A DNA stretch of 5,094 bases, from NCBI GenBank assembly GCA_944376035.1, contig CALWBJ010000115.1, positions 1 to 5,094 of the forward strand, given 5' to 3'. Source of the DNA: an uncultured Clostridia bacterium (GTDB lineage: Bacteria; Bacillota; Clostridia; Christensenellales; Borkfalkiaceae). Position numbers and translations under genes: made by a program. Below the pieces are notes generated by a model, which had not been told where the DNA came from, ran no database searches, and was given only the letters and a program-made list of their open reading frames with translations. Below, in pieces: positions 1-5,094 of the stretch; the stretch's first letter is position 1; each line of letters opens with the position of its first letter.

Positions 1-35
1 AAGGCGCGCGCGGCAGATTTTGCCGCGCGCGCCTT
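1..35 (-). terminator. Strong intrinsic terminator hairpin after ktrBA (possibly bidirectional)
   Basis: Bases 1-15 and 21-35 form a perfect 15-bp inverted repeat around a 5-base loop (16-20), with a GC core and AA/TT at the base. It lies about 110 bases past the ktrA stop and is the only strong hairpin downstream of that operon. Read on the minus strand, it would end ktrBA transcription, but the expected U-tail falls outside the window. Read on the plus strand, it is followed by the T-rich stretch ATTTCTTATCTTTTT, so it could also stop a convergent gene lying to the left. That dual use is inference. Confidence 0.75.
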
Positions 36-144
36 ATTTCTTATCTTTTTCCCCCGAAAGTATGTTCTTGTCCCAAGGTTAAAAAAGTTTGAATTTACAT
101 TAATAAAATTCTGAAATTTTTTTAAATATCCGCGCTAAAATACG

Positions 145-792
145 TCATATTTTAAAACATTTCTGCACCGCTTTGTATTCGCCCAAAACAAGCATGGTTT
201 TGCCTTCGGTAAGCACGGTGTCGGGCGTAACGGTGACGTCCATTTTTCCGTTGTTTTTTATCGCCATTATGTTTATGTTATATTTTTTACGTATATCAAT
301 CTGACCTACGCTTTTACCCAGCCACGCTTTGGGCACTGATACTTCGAATATGGAATGCGAATCGTCAAGTTCGATATAGTCGAGTATGTGGTCTGCACTG
401 TACCTTATAGCCGCCCATTTTGCCACCTGTTTTTCGGGATAAACCACTTCGTCGGCGCCGTTTCTCAAAAGGAATTTTGCCTGAACGTCCCGCTCTGCTC
501 TCGAAACAACCATCTTTGCTCCGAGTTCTTTTAACAGCGAAGTAGTCTCAAGAGAACTCTGAAAATCGTTGCCGATAGCAACTATGCAGACGTCAAAATT
601 ACGTATTCCCAGAGATTTCAAAAATTCTGCGTTCGTACTGTCACCTATCTGCGCGTTTGTGGCATAAGGCAAAACAGAGTTTATACGCTCTTCGTTATGG
701 TCCACCGCCATAACTTCATGCCCCAACTGATTTAACTGCATGGCAATATGTTTGCCGAACCTTCCGAGTCCTATCAATAAAATCGATTTCAT
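145..792 (-). CDS. ktrA: Potassium uptake regulatory subunit KtrA (TrkA/RCK family)
   Basis: This is the cytosolic gating subunit of the Ktr potassium system. In this family an octameric RCK ring binds ATP/ADP, and often c-di-AMP, to open or close the KtrB channel. The 215-residue length is normal for KtrA. The N-terminal Rossmann domain (about 1-120) shows the nucleotide-binding GLGRFG at 8-13 and an acidic D31 at the end of the second strand (VMAVDHN), the usual ribose-hydroxyl ligand. SLGIRNFD (60-67) and the VAIGND segment (71-76) also fit the family. The C-terminal RCK_C domain spans about 135-213; in homologues it is the c-di-AMP site. The ATG at 790-792 has a GAGGAG ribosome binding site at 799-804, which overlaps the ktrB stop codon (803-805). 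Only 10 bases separate the genes, so translation is coupled. It ends in TGA and looks intact. TrkA is an alternative name for the same fold, but a single Rossmann/RCK_C unit is the Ktr form. Confidence 0.93.
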   Translation of the reverse strand: MKSILLIGLGRFGKHIAMQLNQLGHEVMAVDHNEERINSVLPYATNAQIGDSTNAEFLKSLGIRNFDVCIVAIGNDFQSSLETTSLLKELGAKMVVSRAERDVQAKFLLRNGADEVVYPEKQVAKWAAIRYSADHILDYIELDDSHSIFEVSVPKAWLGKSVGQIDIRKKYNINIMAIKNNGKMDVTVTPDTVLTEGKTMLVLGEYKAVQKCFKI

Positions 793-802
793 TTTTAACT
801 CC

Positions 803-2140
803 TCAGCCTATCATAATTTTTTCCTGCGGCAGTTTGGAGAGATTCTGATTGACTCCCGATAATGCCGCATAAATGAGAGTCAGACCTCCCACTCTTCCGA
901 AAAACATTAGTATAATAAGTATTAACTGCGAAACTGCTCCCAGTTCGGGAGTAATACCGAGCGAAAGCCCTACCGTACCTATCGCGGACGCCGTTTCAAA
1001 AAGGCATGCACCTAACGGCAGATCTTCGATACGGCTTATTATAAGTGCGCCTATAAAGAATAAGGATATATACATAACGAGAATTGTCGCGGCATTTCTT
1101 ATAACCGCCCCGTCGATTCTTCTTTTGAGTAACTGCGCGTCCTCTTTTCTTTTGAAAACAGAAAAGGCATTTGCCATAAGCACTGCAAAAGTAGTGGTTT
1201 TCATTCCTCCCGCCGTCGAGCCGGGCGAACCGCCTATCAACATAAGCACAATAATAATTGCCTGCCCCGCTCCGCTTATAAGAGTAAGGTCAACGGTATT
1301 GAATCCCGCCGTTCTCGGAGTTACCGACTGGAAAAACGAACTGAGTATCCTTTCCCCCACAGGCACTCCCGTAAATTCACAAAAATAAAGATATATCGCA
1401 GGGATTAAAATAAGAAGCGCCGTCGTAAGGAGTATTACTTTACTCTGCATACGATAGCGTTTTATGTGATGACGGTTGGTATAGATATCTTCCCATGTAA
1501 GAAAACCTATACCGCCTATTATGATAAGCAACATTACAATTATATTTATCAAAGGATTGCCGACATAAGTGGTAAGTGAAGAATATTCTCCGCTTACGCC
1601 CATAAGGTCTATTCCCGCGTTGCAGAAAGCGGACACCGAATGAAATATCGACATCCACGCCCCTTGCCAGAACCCGAAGTCAGAACAAAAGACGGGCGCC
1701 ATCGCCACCGCGCCTATAAACTCAACTATAAATGTAGTCTTTATAACAAATCCCGAAAGTCTTACTATCCCGCCCATTTTAGGCGCTGCAACCGCTTCCT
1801 GCATGGTGCTGCGCTGCATAAGACCAATCTTCTTGCCGGCAAGTACGACAAACGACGAAGCGACGGTTATAACCCCCAGTCCGCCTATCTGAATAAGTAT
1901 CAGTATAACTATCTGACCGAAAAGCGACCAATAGGTAGCGGTATCGTGCACGACAAGCCCCGTAACGCACACGGAAGTCGTGGAAGTGAAAAGTGCGTCT
2001 ATAAAAGGTGTTACCGTTCCGCTTTTTGAAGATATAGGCAACATCAAAATAAGCGCGCCGATTAAAATCACACCCGCAAAACCCAACACTATCGTCTGAA
2101 AAGGGTTTAAAGTTATGCGCCTATTCGCTAATTTTCCCAT
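803..2140 (-). CDS. ktrB: Potassium channel/transporter subunit KtrB (TrkH/KtrB family)
   Basis: This is the membrane subunit of the Ktr system, which takes up K+ (Na+-dependent in several characterised members). The 445 residues match the usual KtrB length, and the sequence shows the four tandem M1-P-M2 repeats of the superfamily of K+ transporters. The selectivity-filter loops can all be read: SVCVTGL (56-62, filter glycine G61), HSVSAFCNAGID (167-178, G176), QSVTPRTAGFNT (271-282, G279) and ASAIGTVGLS (384-393, G391). The GSTAGGMKTTTF stretch (307-318) is the flexible intramembrane gate region of the third repeat. All key positions are present, so the channel should work. The ATG at 2138-2140 has AAGGAG at 2151-2156, a 10-base spacer that is somewhat long. 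It is the first gene of the operon, followed by ktrA; in Bacillus subtilis the order is ktrA then ktrB. It has its own strong promoter. Confidence 0.95.
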   Translation of the reverse strand: MGKLANRRITLNPFQTIVLGFAGVILIGALILMLPISSKSGTVTPFIDALFTSTTSVCVTGLVVHDTATYWSLFGQIVILILIQIGGLGVITVASSFVVLAGKKIGLMQRSTMQEAVAAPKMGGIVRLSGFVIKTTFIVEFIGAVAMAPVFCSDFGFWQGAWMSIFHSVSAFCNAGIDLMGVSGEYSSLTTYVGNPLINIIVMLLIIIGGIGFLTWEDIYTNRHHIKRYRMQSKVILLTTALLILIPAIYLYFCEFTGVPVGERILSSFFQSVTPRTAGFNTVDLTLISGAGQAIIIVLMLIGGSPGSTAGGMKTTTFAVLMANAFSVFKRKEDAQLLKRRIDGAVIRNAATILVMYISLFFIGALIISRIEDLPLGACLFETASAIGTVGLSLGITPELGAVSQLILIILMFFGRVGGLTLIYAALSGVNQNLSKLPQEKIMIG

Positions 2141-2190
2141 CAGAAAAAATCTCCTTAAACCTGCCCGTACGTCATGCCGTTTCTATTCAT

Positions 2191-2218
2191 ATTATAGTTA
2201 TTTTTTCCGAAATGTCAA
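2191..2218 (-). promoter_or_regulatory. Sigma-A-type promoter of ktrBA
   Basis: On the minus strand TTGACA (2213-2218) is followed after exactly 16 bases by TATAAT (2191-2196). Both hexamers match consensus. The expected start of transcription is near 2184, giving a leader of about 43 bases before the ktrB ATG. That is too short for a ydaO-type c-di-AMP riboswitch, so any control would be at the promoter or on the protein. Confidence 0.85.
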
Positions 2219-2231
2219 ATAATAGCAGAAC

Positions 2232-2258
2232 ATATCTTAAATTAAATTACAAAGATAT
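2232..2258. repeat. AT-rich inverted repeat upstream of the ktrBA promoter
   Basis: ATATCTT (2232-2238) and AAGATAT (2252-2258) form perfect 7-base arms around 13 bases. The element lies 14 to 40 bases upstream of the -35 box and just past the stop of the preceding gene. It has no U-tail on the minus strand, so it is a poor terminator. A regulator binding site is possible but unproven, and AT-rich arms of this length can arise by chance. Confidence 0.35.
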
Positions 2259-2286
2259 AAAATACAAACCGACTGAAATATTATTT

Positions 2287-3177
2287 TTAACCGATACTGT
2301 TTCTCCTCTTTACCTTCTTCATCAGATAAAAAATTTCGGCGACTATTCCCAATGCGGAAAAGAAAAATGCTAATGCCAAATCCGCATAAAAATAAGTGGA
2401 GAACTGTTTATCTTTCATACAGTAAGCGAATGCTTCCGCCGCCGACATAGACGAGCCCGCCTGCCTTGCCGCTATTCCGGCGGCAATAATATAAGTAATA
2501 AGTACCGACAACAACATACATATAAGGCTCGTTACTATTACTATCGCCACCATTTTCTTATTGGCTTTTCCTCCGAACCGCATGTAAAGTTTTGTTCCCA
2601 AAGCAATGGCCATTACAGTCGAAATCGCCGCTATAAAGCCTATAAAATATAAAATTACAGAAAAAATCCCCCCTACTATACCGCCTATAAGCGCACCGAG
2701 AAATCCTTTAAAATAATTGTCAGGCGCACTCGCAAATTCGGCGTTTTCCTTTGCAATATCTGCATTTATCTTATTGACGCAACCTGTATCCATATTGACT
2801 TTTATACCGTCGATATCGCATTGTTTTACTTCTGCATACGCCATCGGCTGACCGCATTCGGGACAATATTCTTTGCCGAGAGCGCCGTTTTTACGTATTA
2901 TATCCATAACTTTATCTAAAATCGAACCGAGTCTCTTTACAAGACGCGCCACAGTGAAATCGTTGAGTCCTATGCAAATTCCGAAGGCAACGAAATTCAC
3001 CGAAGAATTTTTTATGTTTGCCCCTTTTATCTCCCATGCTATCTTATTTTTAACACTTTCATCGGCATGAAAACTTATGTAGATTTTAAGCGGAAAATAT
3101 ATTTCCATATTGCATAATTCCGCATTTACCTCATACCCTTGAATTATTCCGTACGCGCGGTTTTTCTCAACCGACAT
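2287..3177 (-). CDS. Conserved-looking membrane protein of unknown function with zinc-ribbon-like cysteines
   Basis: I cannot name a function. The 296 residues from this ATG show a soluble N-terminal part (about 1-100) that looks mixed alpha/beta. A possible zinc knuckle follows: CPECG with C105 and C108, then C120 and C133. Next is a charged linker (about 134-157). Four predicted membrane helices lie near 159-178, 180-199, 208-234 and 263-285, the first with a glycine-zipper-like run (GALIGGIVGG, 161-170). The tail is basic (MKKVKRRN). It looks like a complete, selected protein with a coherent domain order. The start is doubtful. The ATG at 3175-3177 lacks a good ribosome binding site, while a strong one sits 41-51 bases upstream before an out-of-frame ATG at 3215-3217. 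One base fewer in that interval would extend this protein by 13 residues. It has its own promoter and stands between a polysaccharide operon and ktrBA, with no strong terminator before ktrB, so some readthrough is possible. Confidence 0.8.
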   Translation of the reverse strand: MSVEKNRAYGIIQGYEVNAELCNMEIYFPLKIYISFHADESVKNKIAWEIKGANIKNSSVNFVAFGICIGLNDFTVARLVKRLGSILDKVMDIIRKNGALGKEYCPECGQPMAYAEVKQCDIDGIKVNMDTGCVNKINADIAKENAEFASAPDNYFKGFLGALIGGIVGGIFSVILYFIGFIAAISTVMAIALGTKLYMRFGGKANKKMVAIVIVTSLICMLLSVLITYIIAAGIAARQAGSSMSAAEAFAYCMKDKQFSTYFYADLALAFFFSALGIVAEIFYLMKKVKRRNSIG

Positions 3178-3181
3178 ACCG

Positions 3182-3217
3182 TTACCGCTGAAAAAAAGCG
3201 GCGAGTTTTTTATTCAT
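3182..3217 (-). other. 11-codon ORF: frameshifted N-terminus of the next gene, or a leader peptide
   Basis: The ATG at 3215-3217 follows an excellent ribosome binding site and encodes MNKKLAAFFQR, then TAA at 3182-3184. The stop lies 4 bases before the ATG of the membrane protein gene. The ORF contains a T7 run (3191-3197) and an A6 run (3206-3211), both read on the minus strand. Loss of one T would give MNKKLAAFFSGNG joined in frame to MSVEKNRAYG, a natural-looking extension. I favour a true start here with a one-base frameshift (sequence error, mutation or slippage). A translated leader that re-initiates 4 bases downstream is the alternative. Confidence 0.55.
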
Positions 3218-3220
3218 ACC

Positions 3221-3228
3221 TTCCTCCC
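3221..3228 (-). promoter_or_regulatory. Strong ribosome binding site that points to a start at 3217
   Basis: The minus strand reads GGGAGGAA here. Its GGAGG core (3223-3227) lies 5 bases before the ATG at 3215-3217, an ideal spacing. It is about 45 bases from the ATG at 3177, too far to serve it directly. With the promoter just upstream it marks 3217 as the intended initiation site. Confidence 0.8.
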
Positions 3229-3241
3229 TATAAACTTATTC

Positions 3242-3256
3242 TTAATATCGTATTAA
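3242..3256. promoter_or_regulatory. Perfect dyad over the -10 box: candidate operator
   Basis: TTAATATCGTATTAA has 6-base arms (3242-3247 and 3251-3256) around TCG. It covers the -10 hexamer and the likely transcription start of the membrane protein promoter, a position where a bound repressor would block initiation. No regulator gene is seen in the window, so its role as an operator is inference. Confidence 0.35.
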
Positions 3257-3278
3257 CACCGTATATAGTTTAAGTCAA
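3250..3278 (-). promoter_or_regulatory. Likely sigma-A-type promoter of the unknown membrane protein
   Basis: On the minus strand TTGACT (3273-3278, five of six consensus bases) is followed after 17 bases by TAATAC (3250-3255), a weak -10. The predicted start near 3243 gives a leader of about 25 bases to the ATG at 3217, which fits that start far better than a leaderless distance to 3177 would require. The weak -10 suggests modest or activated expression. Confidence 0.55.
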
Positions 3279-3285
3279 TATGTAA

Positions 3286-3332
3286 TTTAAAATAAAATTT
3301 CCTTAACCGTAAACTTTAAACGGAAAAGGAAA
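3286..3332 (-). terminator. Possible intrinsic terminator of the polysaccharide operon
   Basis: On the minus strand a 7-bp outer stem (3326-3332 with 3298-3304), a symmetric TT/TT internal loop and a 4-bp inner stem (3320-3323 with 3307-3310) close a 9-base loop. The T-rich tail TTTTATTTT follows at 3297-3289. The stem is rather AT-rich and lies about 155 bases after the nucleotidyltransferase stop. It sits immediately upstream of the next promoter, where a boundary is expected. Confidence 0.45.
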
Positions 3333-3408
3333 ATCTTATAATTTTTTTTAACCGATTGTTCTATAATATAACTGTTTTCTCAGACTCTTTCCTTAGATGA
3401 ATTTCAAC

Positions 3409-3453
3409 TCAATCGCGCTTGTCGCGCATTTTAATTAAAAAATATTTTTTCAA
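3409..3453 (-). CDS. Possible 14-residue ORF with TTG start
   Basis: GAGGAG (3460-3465) lies 6 bases before a TTG at 3451-3453 that opens MKKYFLIKMRDKRD, ending in TGA at 3409-3411. It lies 35 bases after the nucleotidyltransferase stop, so it could be the last cistron of that transcript. The only support is the ribosome binding site and its spacing. It may equally be chance, or the remnant of a lost gene. Confidence 0.2.
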   Translation of the reverse strand: MKKYFLIKMRDKRD

Positions 3454-3488
3454 TACTGACTCCTCGATAATTATATAACTTAAAAATA

Positions 3489-4652
3489 TTACAGACCGAG
3501 TTTTTCGCAAAGATCTTTAATATTCTGTTTTTCTTCCTCGCTAACGGTTTTATTAAATTCAAGTTCGTTACGCGCTTTATTTCTTGTTTTAGGAGAAAAT
3601 ATAAACTTAAACCATCTGTAAACCTGAATAAACGGATATAAGACAGGATATTTTCCTAAAATCGGATAAGTATAAATCATTTCGTTAAACGGAAGAAAAA
3701 TACGTTTCAGAATATATTTAAACCTGCTTTTACGCTTTGCCTGACGCGCGGCGGAACCGGATTTTTTACTTCCGTACACCCCCCCTTCCATTACAAATTC
3801 CTGCATTCTTAAAAGAAGCGGAGTTATTTCTTTTTCGCCGAACCACACTTTTGTTAAATCCCTCGCCGCTCTAAGAAATTTATCCGAGCCCGTTTTTTTG
3901 ACAAGTTCTTCATAGTCGCAGTCAAAAAAGCCTTTTCTTTCCATTATTTCAAGATCCATGAAAGTTCTGACTCCGCAACCTCCGCCCGAAAAATGCTTTG
4001 CCATGTGCGAGGAAAAATAAGCCACGAACATAGCGTCGCTCATGACAAAACCGTAATCGTATCCGTCGAGTTTTGTTGCGCTGTCAAATGCGGAAGAAAA
4101 AAACCGTTCTTTTTCTTTATCGCTGTCGTCAAGCCTGAAATGAAGTTCCAAGTGTACGTTTGAAGGTGAAAAAAGTGAAGCGTCGTGCGCGAATTTACCT
4201 TTGAAATCGTATCCCGCTTTATCGGTAAGAACTTTTATTGCGTCGTCAAGTTTTTCGGGTTTGACGAAAATATCTATATCGCAACTCGAACGCATTTCTG
4301 GTTCGGGATAAAACTTTCTCAATATCGCGCCTTTAAGAGGCATAAATTGGATTTTTTCGCTTTCGAAAAGTCCGCATATACGATTAAGTTCGTAATTCAT
4401 GGTCTCGTATCTGAAAACAGATAGATTGACCTCGGACTTAAACGCCTCCTTTGCCTTACCTTCGGGAAGAATTCCCGCGCTTAAAAGCGCGCTGCCGACT
4501 ATGTGCGCCACGTCATGAGCCTTTGAAAGACGGAAAAGAGCAGGCAGAATCTCGGGCGTGATTTTATCCGCCGTTTCAGCGCATATTCTTTCGGAATTTA
4601 ACCTGCTTTTCAAAATCGACACGAACAACTCGTACAGTTCCGTTCTTTCCAT
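3489..4652 (-). CDS. Putative nucleotidyltransferase family protein (NTP_transf_5 type) of a polysaccharide locus
   Basis: This 387-residue cytosolic protein has the marks of the NTP_transf_5 family of uncharacterised nucleotidyltransferase-fold proteins. After a helical N-terminal region comes LKG (106-108), then YPEPEMR (115-121) and the metal-binding DIDIFV (D125, D127). A third acidic residue is likely E169 in VHLELH (166-171). Further on are the HMAKHF motif (216-221) and GVRTFMDLE (227-235), also typical. The last 80 residues are basic and aromatic-rich and may touch the membrane. The donor and acceptor are unknown; members commonly sit in capsule or exopolysaccharide clusters, which fits the preceding UDP-glucose dehydrogenase gene. 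The ATG at 4650-4652 has AAGGAGA at 4656-4662 overlapping the dehydrogenase stop, so the start is secure and translation coupled. A G7 run on the coding strand (3779-3785, codons 290-292) is a possible slippage site. It reads intact here. Confidence 0.8.
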   Translation of the reverse strand: MERTELYELFVSILKSRLNSERICAETADKITPEILPALFRLSKAHDVAHIVGSALLSAGILPEGKAKEAFKSEVNLSVFRYETMNYELNRICGLFESEKIQFMPLKGAILRKFYPEPEMRSSCDIDIFVKPEKLDDAIKVLTDKAGYDFKGKFAHDASLFSPSNVHLELHFRLDDSDKEKERFFSSAFDSATKLDGYDYGFVMSDAMFVAYFSSHMAKHFSGGGCGVRTFMDLEIMERKGFFDCDYEELVKKTGSDKFLRAARDLTKVWFGEKEITPLLLRMQEFVMEGGVYGSKKSGSAARQAKRKSRFKYILKRIFLPFNEMIYTYPILGKYPVLYPFIQVYRWFKFIFSPKTRNKARNELEFNKTVSEEEKQNIKDLCEKLGL

Positions 4653-4660
4653 AAATCTCC

Positions 4661-5094
4661 TTAATCTCTACGGTATAAATCGCGGGTATAAACTTTTTCT
4701 ATGACGTCTTTAAGTTTTTCGTCCACTCTGTTTGCCACGATAACGTCGGAAATGTTTTTAAACTCTTCAAAATCCTTTATAACTCTGCTGTTGAAAAAAT
4801 CGTTTTCTTTCAGATTCGGCTCGTAAACGACCACTTCCACGCCTTTGGCTTTAATGCGCTTCATTACTCCCTGAATACTGCTCTGGCGAAAATTATCGCT
4901 GCCCGTTTTCATTGTAAGGCGGTAAATTCCTATTATAATATCTTTCTTTTGCGGGAAACCCGCTTTTAACAGTATCTGGTCGGCTATAAAATCCTTACGG
5001 GTTCTGTTGGCGTCAACTATGGCGTGAATGAGATTTTCGGGAACTTCGCTGTAATTTGCAAGCAGTTGTTTGGTGTCTTTGGGCAGACAATACC
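4661..5094 (-). CDS. ugd: UDP-glucose 6-dehydrogenase, C-terminal part (5' end beyond window)
   Basis: This enzyme oxidises UDP-glucose to UDP-glucuronate with two NAD+, supplying uronic acid for capsule or other surface polysaccharide. The frame stays open from the TAA at 4661-4663 to the right edge, giving 143 complete codons of a protein usually about 390-400 residues long; an internal ATG at 4910-4912 is not the start. The visible part begins with YCLPKDTKQLL, the active-site motif whose cysteine (codon 5087-5089) forms the covalent thioester intermediate. ANRTRKDF and YRLTMKTGSDNFRQSS follow, the latter opening the C-terminal UDP-binding domain. Then come VMKRIKAKGVEVVVYEP and the end motif VYTRDLYRRD. 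The pattern resembles the short bacterial capsule-type enzymes such as streptococcal Cap3A/HasB. The NAD-binding Rossmann domain lies outside the window. The downstream nucleotidyltransferase gene starts 8 bases past the stop. Confidence 0.95.
   Translation of the reverse strand, partial: YCLPKDTKQLLANYSEVPENLIHAIVDANRTRKDFIADQILLKAGFPQKKDIIIGIYRLTMKTGSDNFRQSSIQGVMKRIKAKGVEVVVYEPNLKENDFFNSRVIKDFEEFKNISDVIVANRVDEKLKDVIEKVYTRDLYRRD

Larger units (their letters stand above)
3279..3488. other. AT-rich intergenic segment without a convincing gene
   Basis: This is most of the 311-base gap between the nucleotidyltransferase gene and the unknown membrane protein. It contains a possible terminator (3286-3332), a very short possible ORF (3409-3453), a perfect A6-TA-T6 palindrome (3437-3450) and a short GCGC-rich dyad near 3414-3427 with no U-tail on the minus strand. 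No RNA gene was recognised. Confidence 0.6.

Noticed and set aside
105..125. AAAATT/AATTTT dyad just after ktrA considered as its terminator
   Set aside because: The stem is pure AT and about 6 bp, too weak beside the 15-bp GC hairpin at 1-35.
873..1388. 171-codon open frame on the plus strand
   Set aside because: It lies wholly antisense to ktrB. Its residues show no domain or membrane pattern of their own, and the ktrB filter motifs prove the minus-strand frame is the real one.
1440..2029. Other open frames on both strands inside ktrB (1440-1658, 1640-2029, 1779-1970)
   Set aside because: They are shadow frames of the intact ktrB gene, with no ribosome binding site or recognisable protein features.
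2141..2180. Six-codon ORF (MTYGQV) in the ktrB leader, ending at its ribosome binding site
   Set aside because: It has no ribosome binding site of its own and is short enough to be chance.
2873..3070. 65-codon plus-strand frame
   Set aside because: It is antisense to the unknown membrane protein's soluble domain and has no independent support.
3414..3427. GCGC-rich dyad considered as a terminator of the polysaccharide operon
   Set aside because: The stem is only 4 bp and no U-tail follows on the minus strand. The structure at 3286-3332 is a better candidate.
3437..3450. A6-TA-T6 palindrome considered as a regulatory site
   Set aside because: Such runs are expected in DNA this AT-rich, and no promoter element is adjacent.
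4185..4424. 79-codon plus-strand frame
   Set aside because: It is antisense to the nucleotidyltransferase motif region (LKG, DID), which is clearly coding on the minus strand.

Overview
The window reads as a stretch of a Bacillota (probably Clostridia-like) chromosome. Every supported gene lies on the minus strand. Genes start from strong AAGGAG/GAGGAG-type ribosome binding sites, intergenic DNA is very AT-rich, and potassium uptake is of the KtrAB type. The lineage is inferred from these features and from protein style only; it cannot be fixed further from the sequence.

Layout in the direction of transcription (right to left). (1) 5094-4661 is the C-terminal part of a UDP-glucose 6-dehydrogenase, cut by the window edge but still carrying its catalytic cysteine motif. 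(2) 4652-3489 is a nucleotidyltransferase-fold protein of the NTP_transf_5 type. Its ribosome binding site overlaps the stop codon of the dehydrogenase gene, so the two are co-translated. Together they look like the tail of a surface-polysaccharide operon. (3) 3488-3178 is a 311-base gap. It holds a possible terminator, a sigma-A-like promoter with a dyad over its -10 box, and a strong ribosome binding site that leads into an 11-codon ORF rather than directly into the next gene. (4) 3177-2287 is a four-helix membrane protein of unknown function with a cysteine-based zinc-ribbon-like motif. Its true N-terminus appears displaced by a single-base frameshift, or else it is preceded by a leader peptide. 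(5) 2286-2141 holds a near-ideal promoter (TTGACA, 16 bases, TATAAT) and an AT-rich inverted repeat. (6) 2140-803 and 792-145 are ktrB and ktrA, the channel and gating subunits of a potassium uptake system, translationally coupled. (7) A very strong GC hairpin at 1-35 closes the operon.

The two ends of the window are functionally separate: envelope polysaccharide synthesis on the right, potassium homeostasis on the left, with the unknown membrane protein as an independently promoted unit between them. No mobile element, CRISPR array, tRNA or rRNA was seen, and nothing here amounts to a clear new multi-gene system. The most interesting points are the start region of the unknown membrane protein and a G7 tract inside the nucleotidyltransferase gene.
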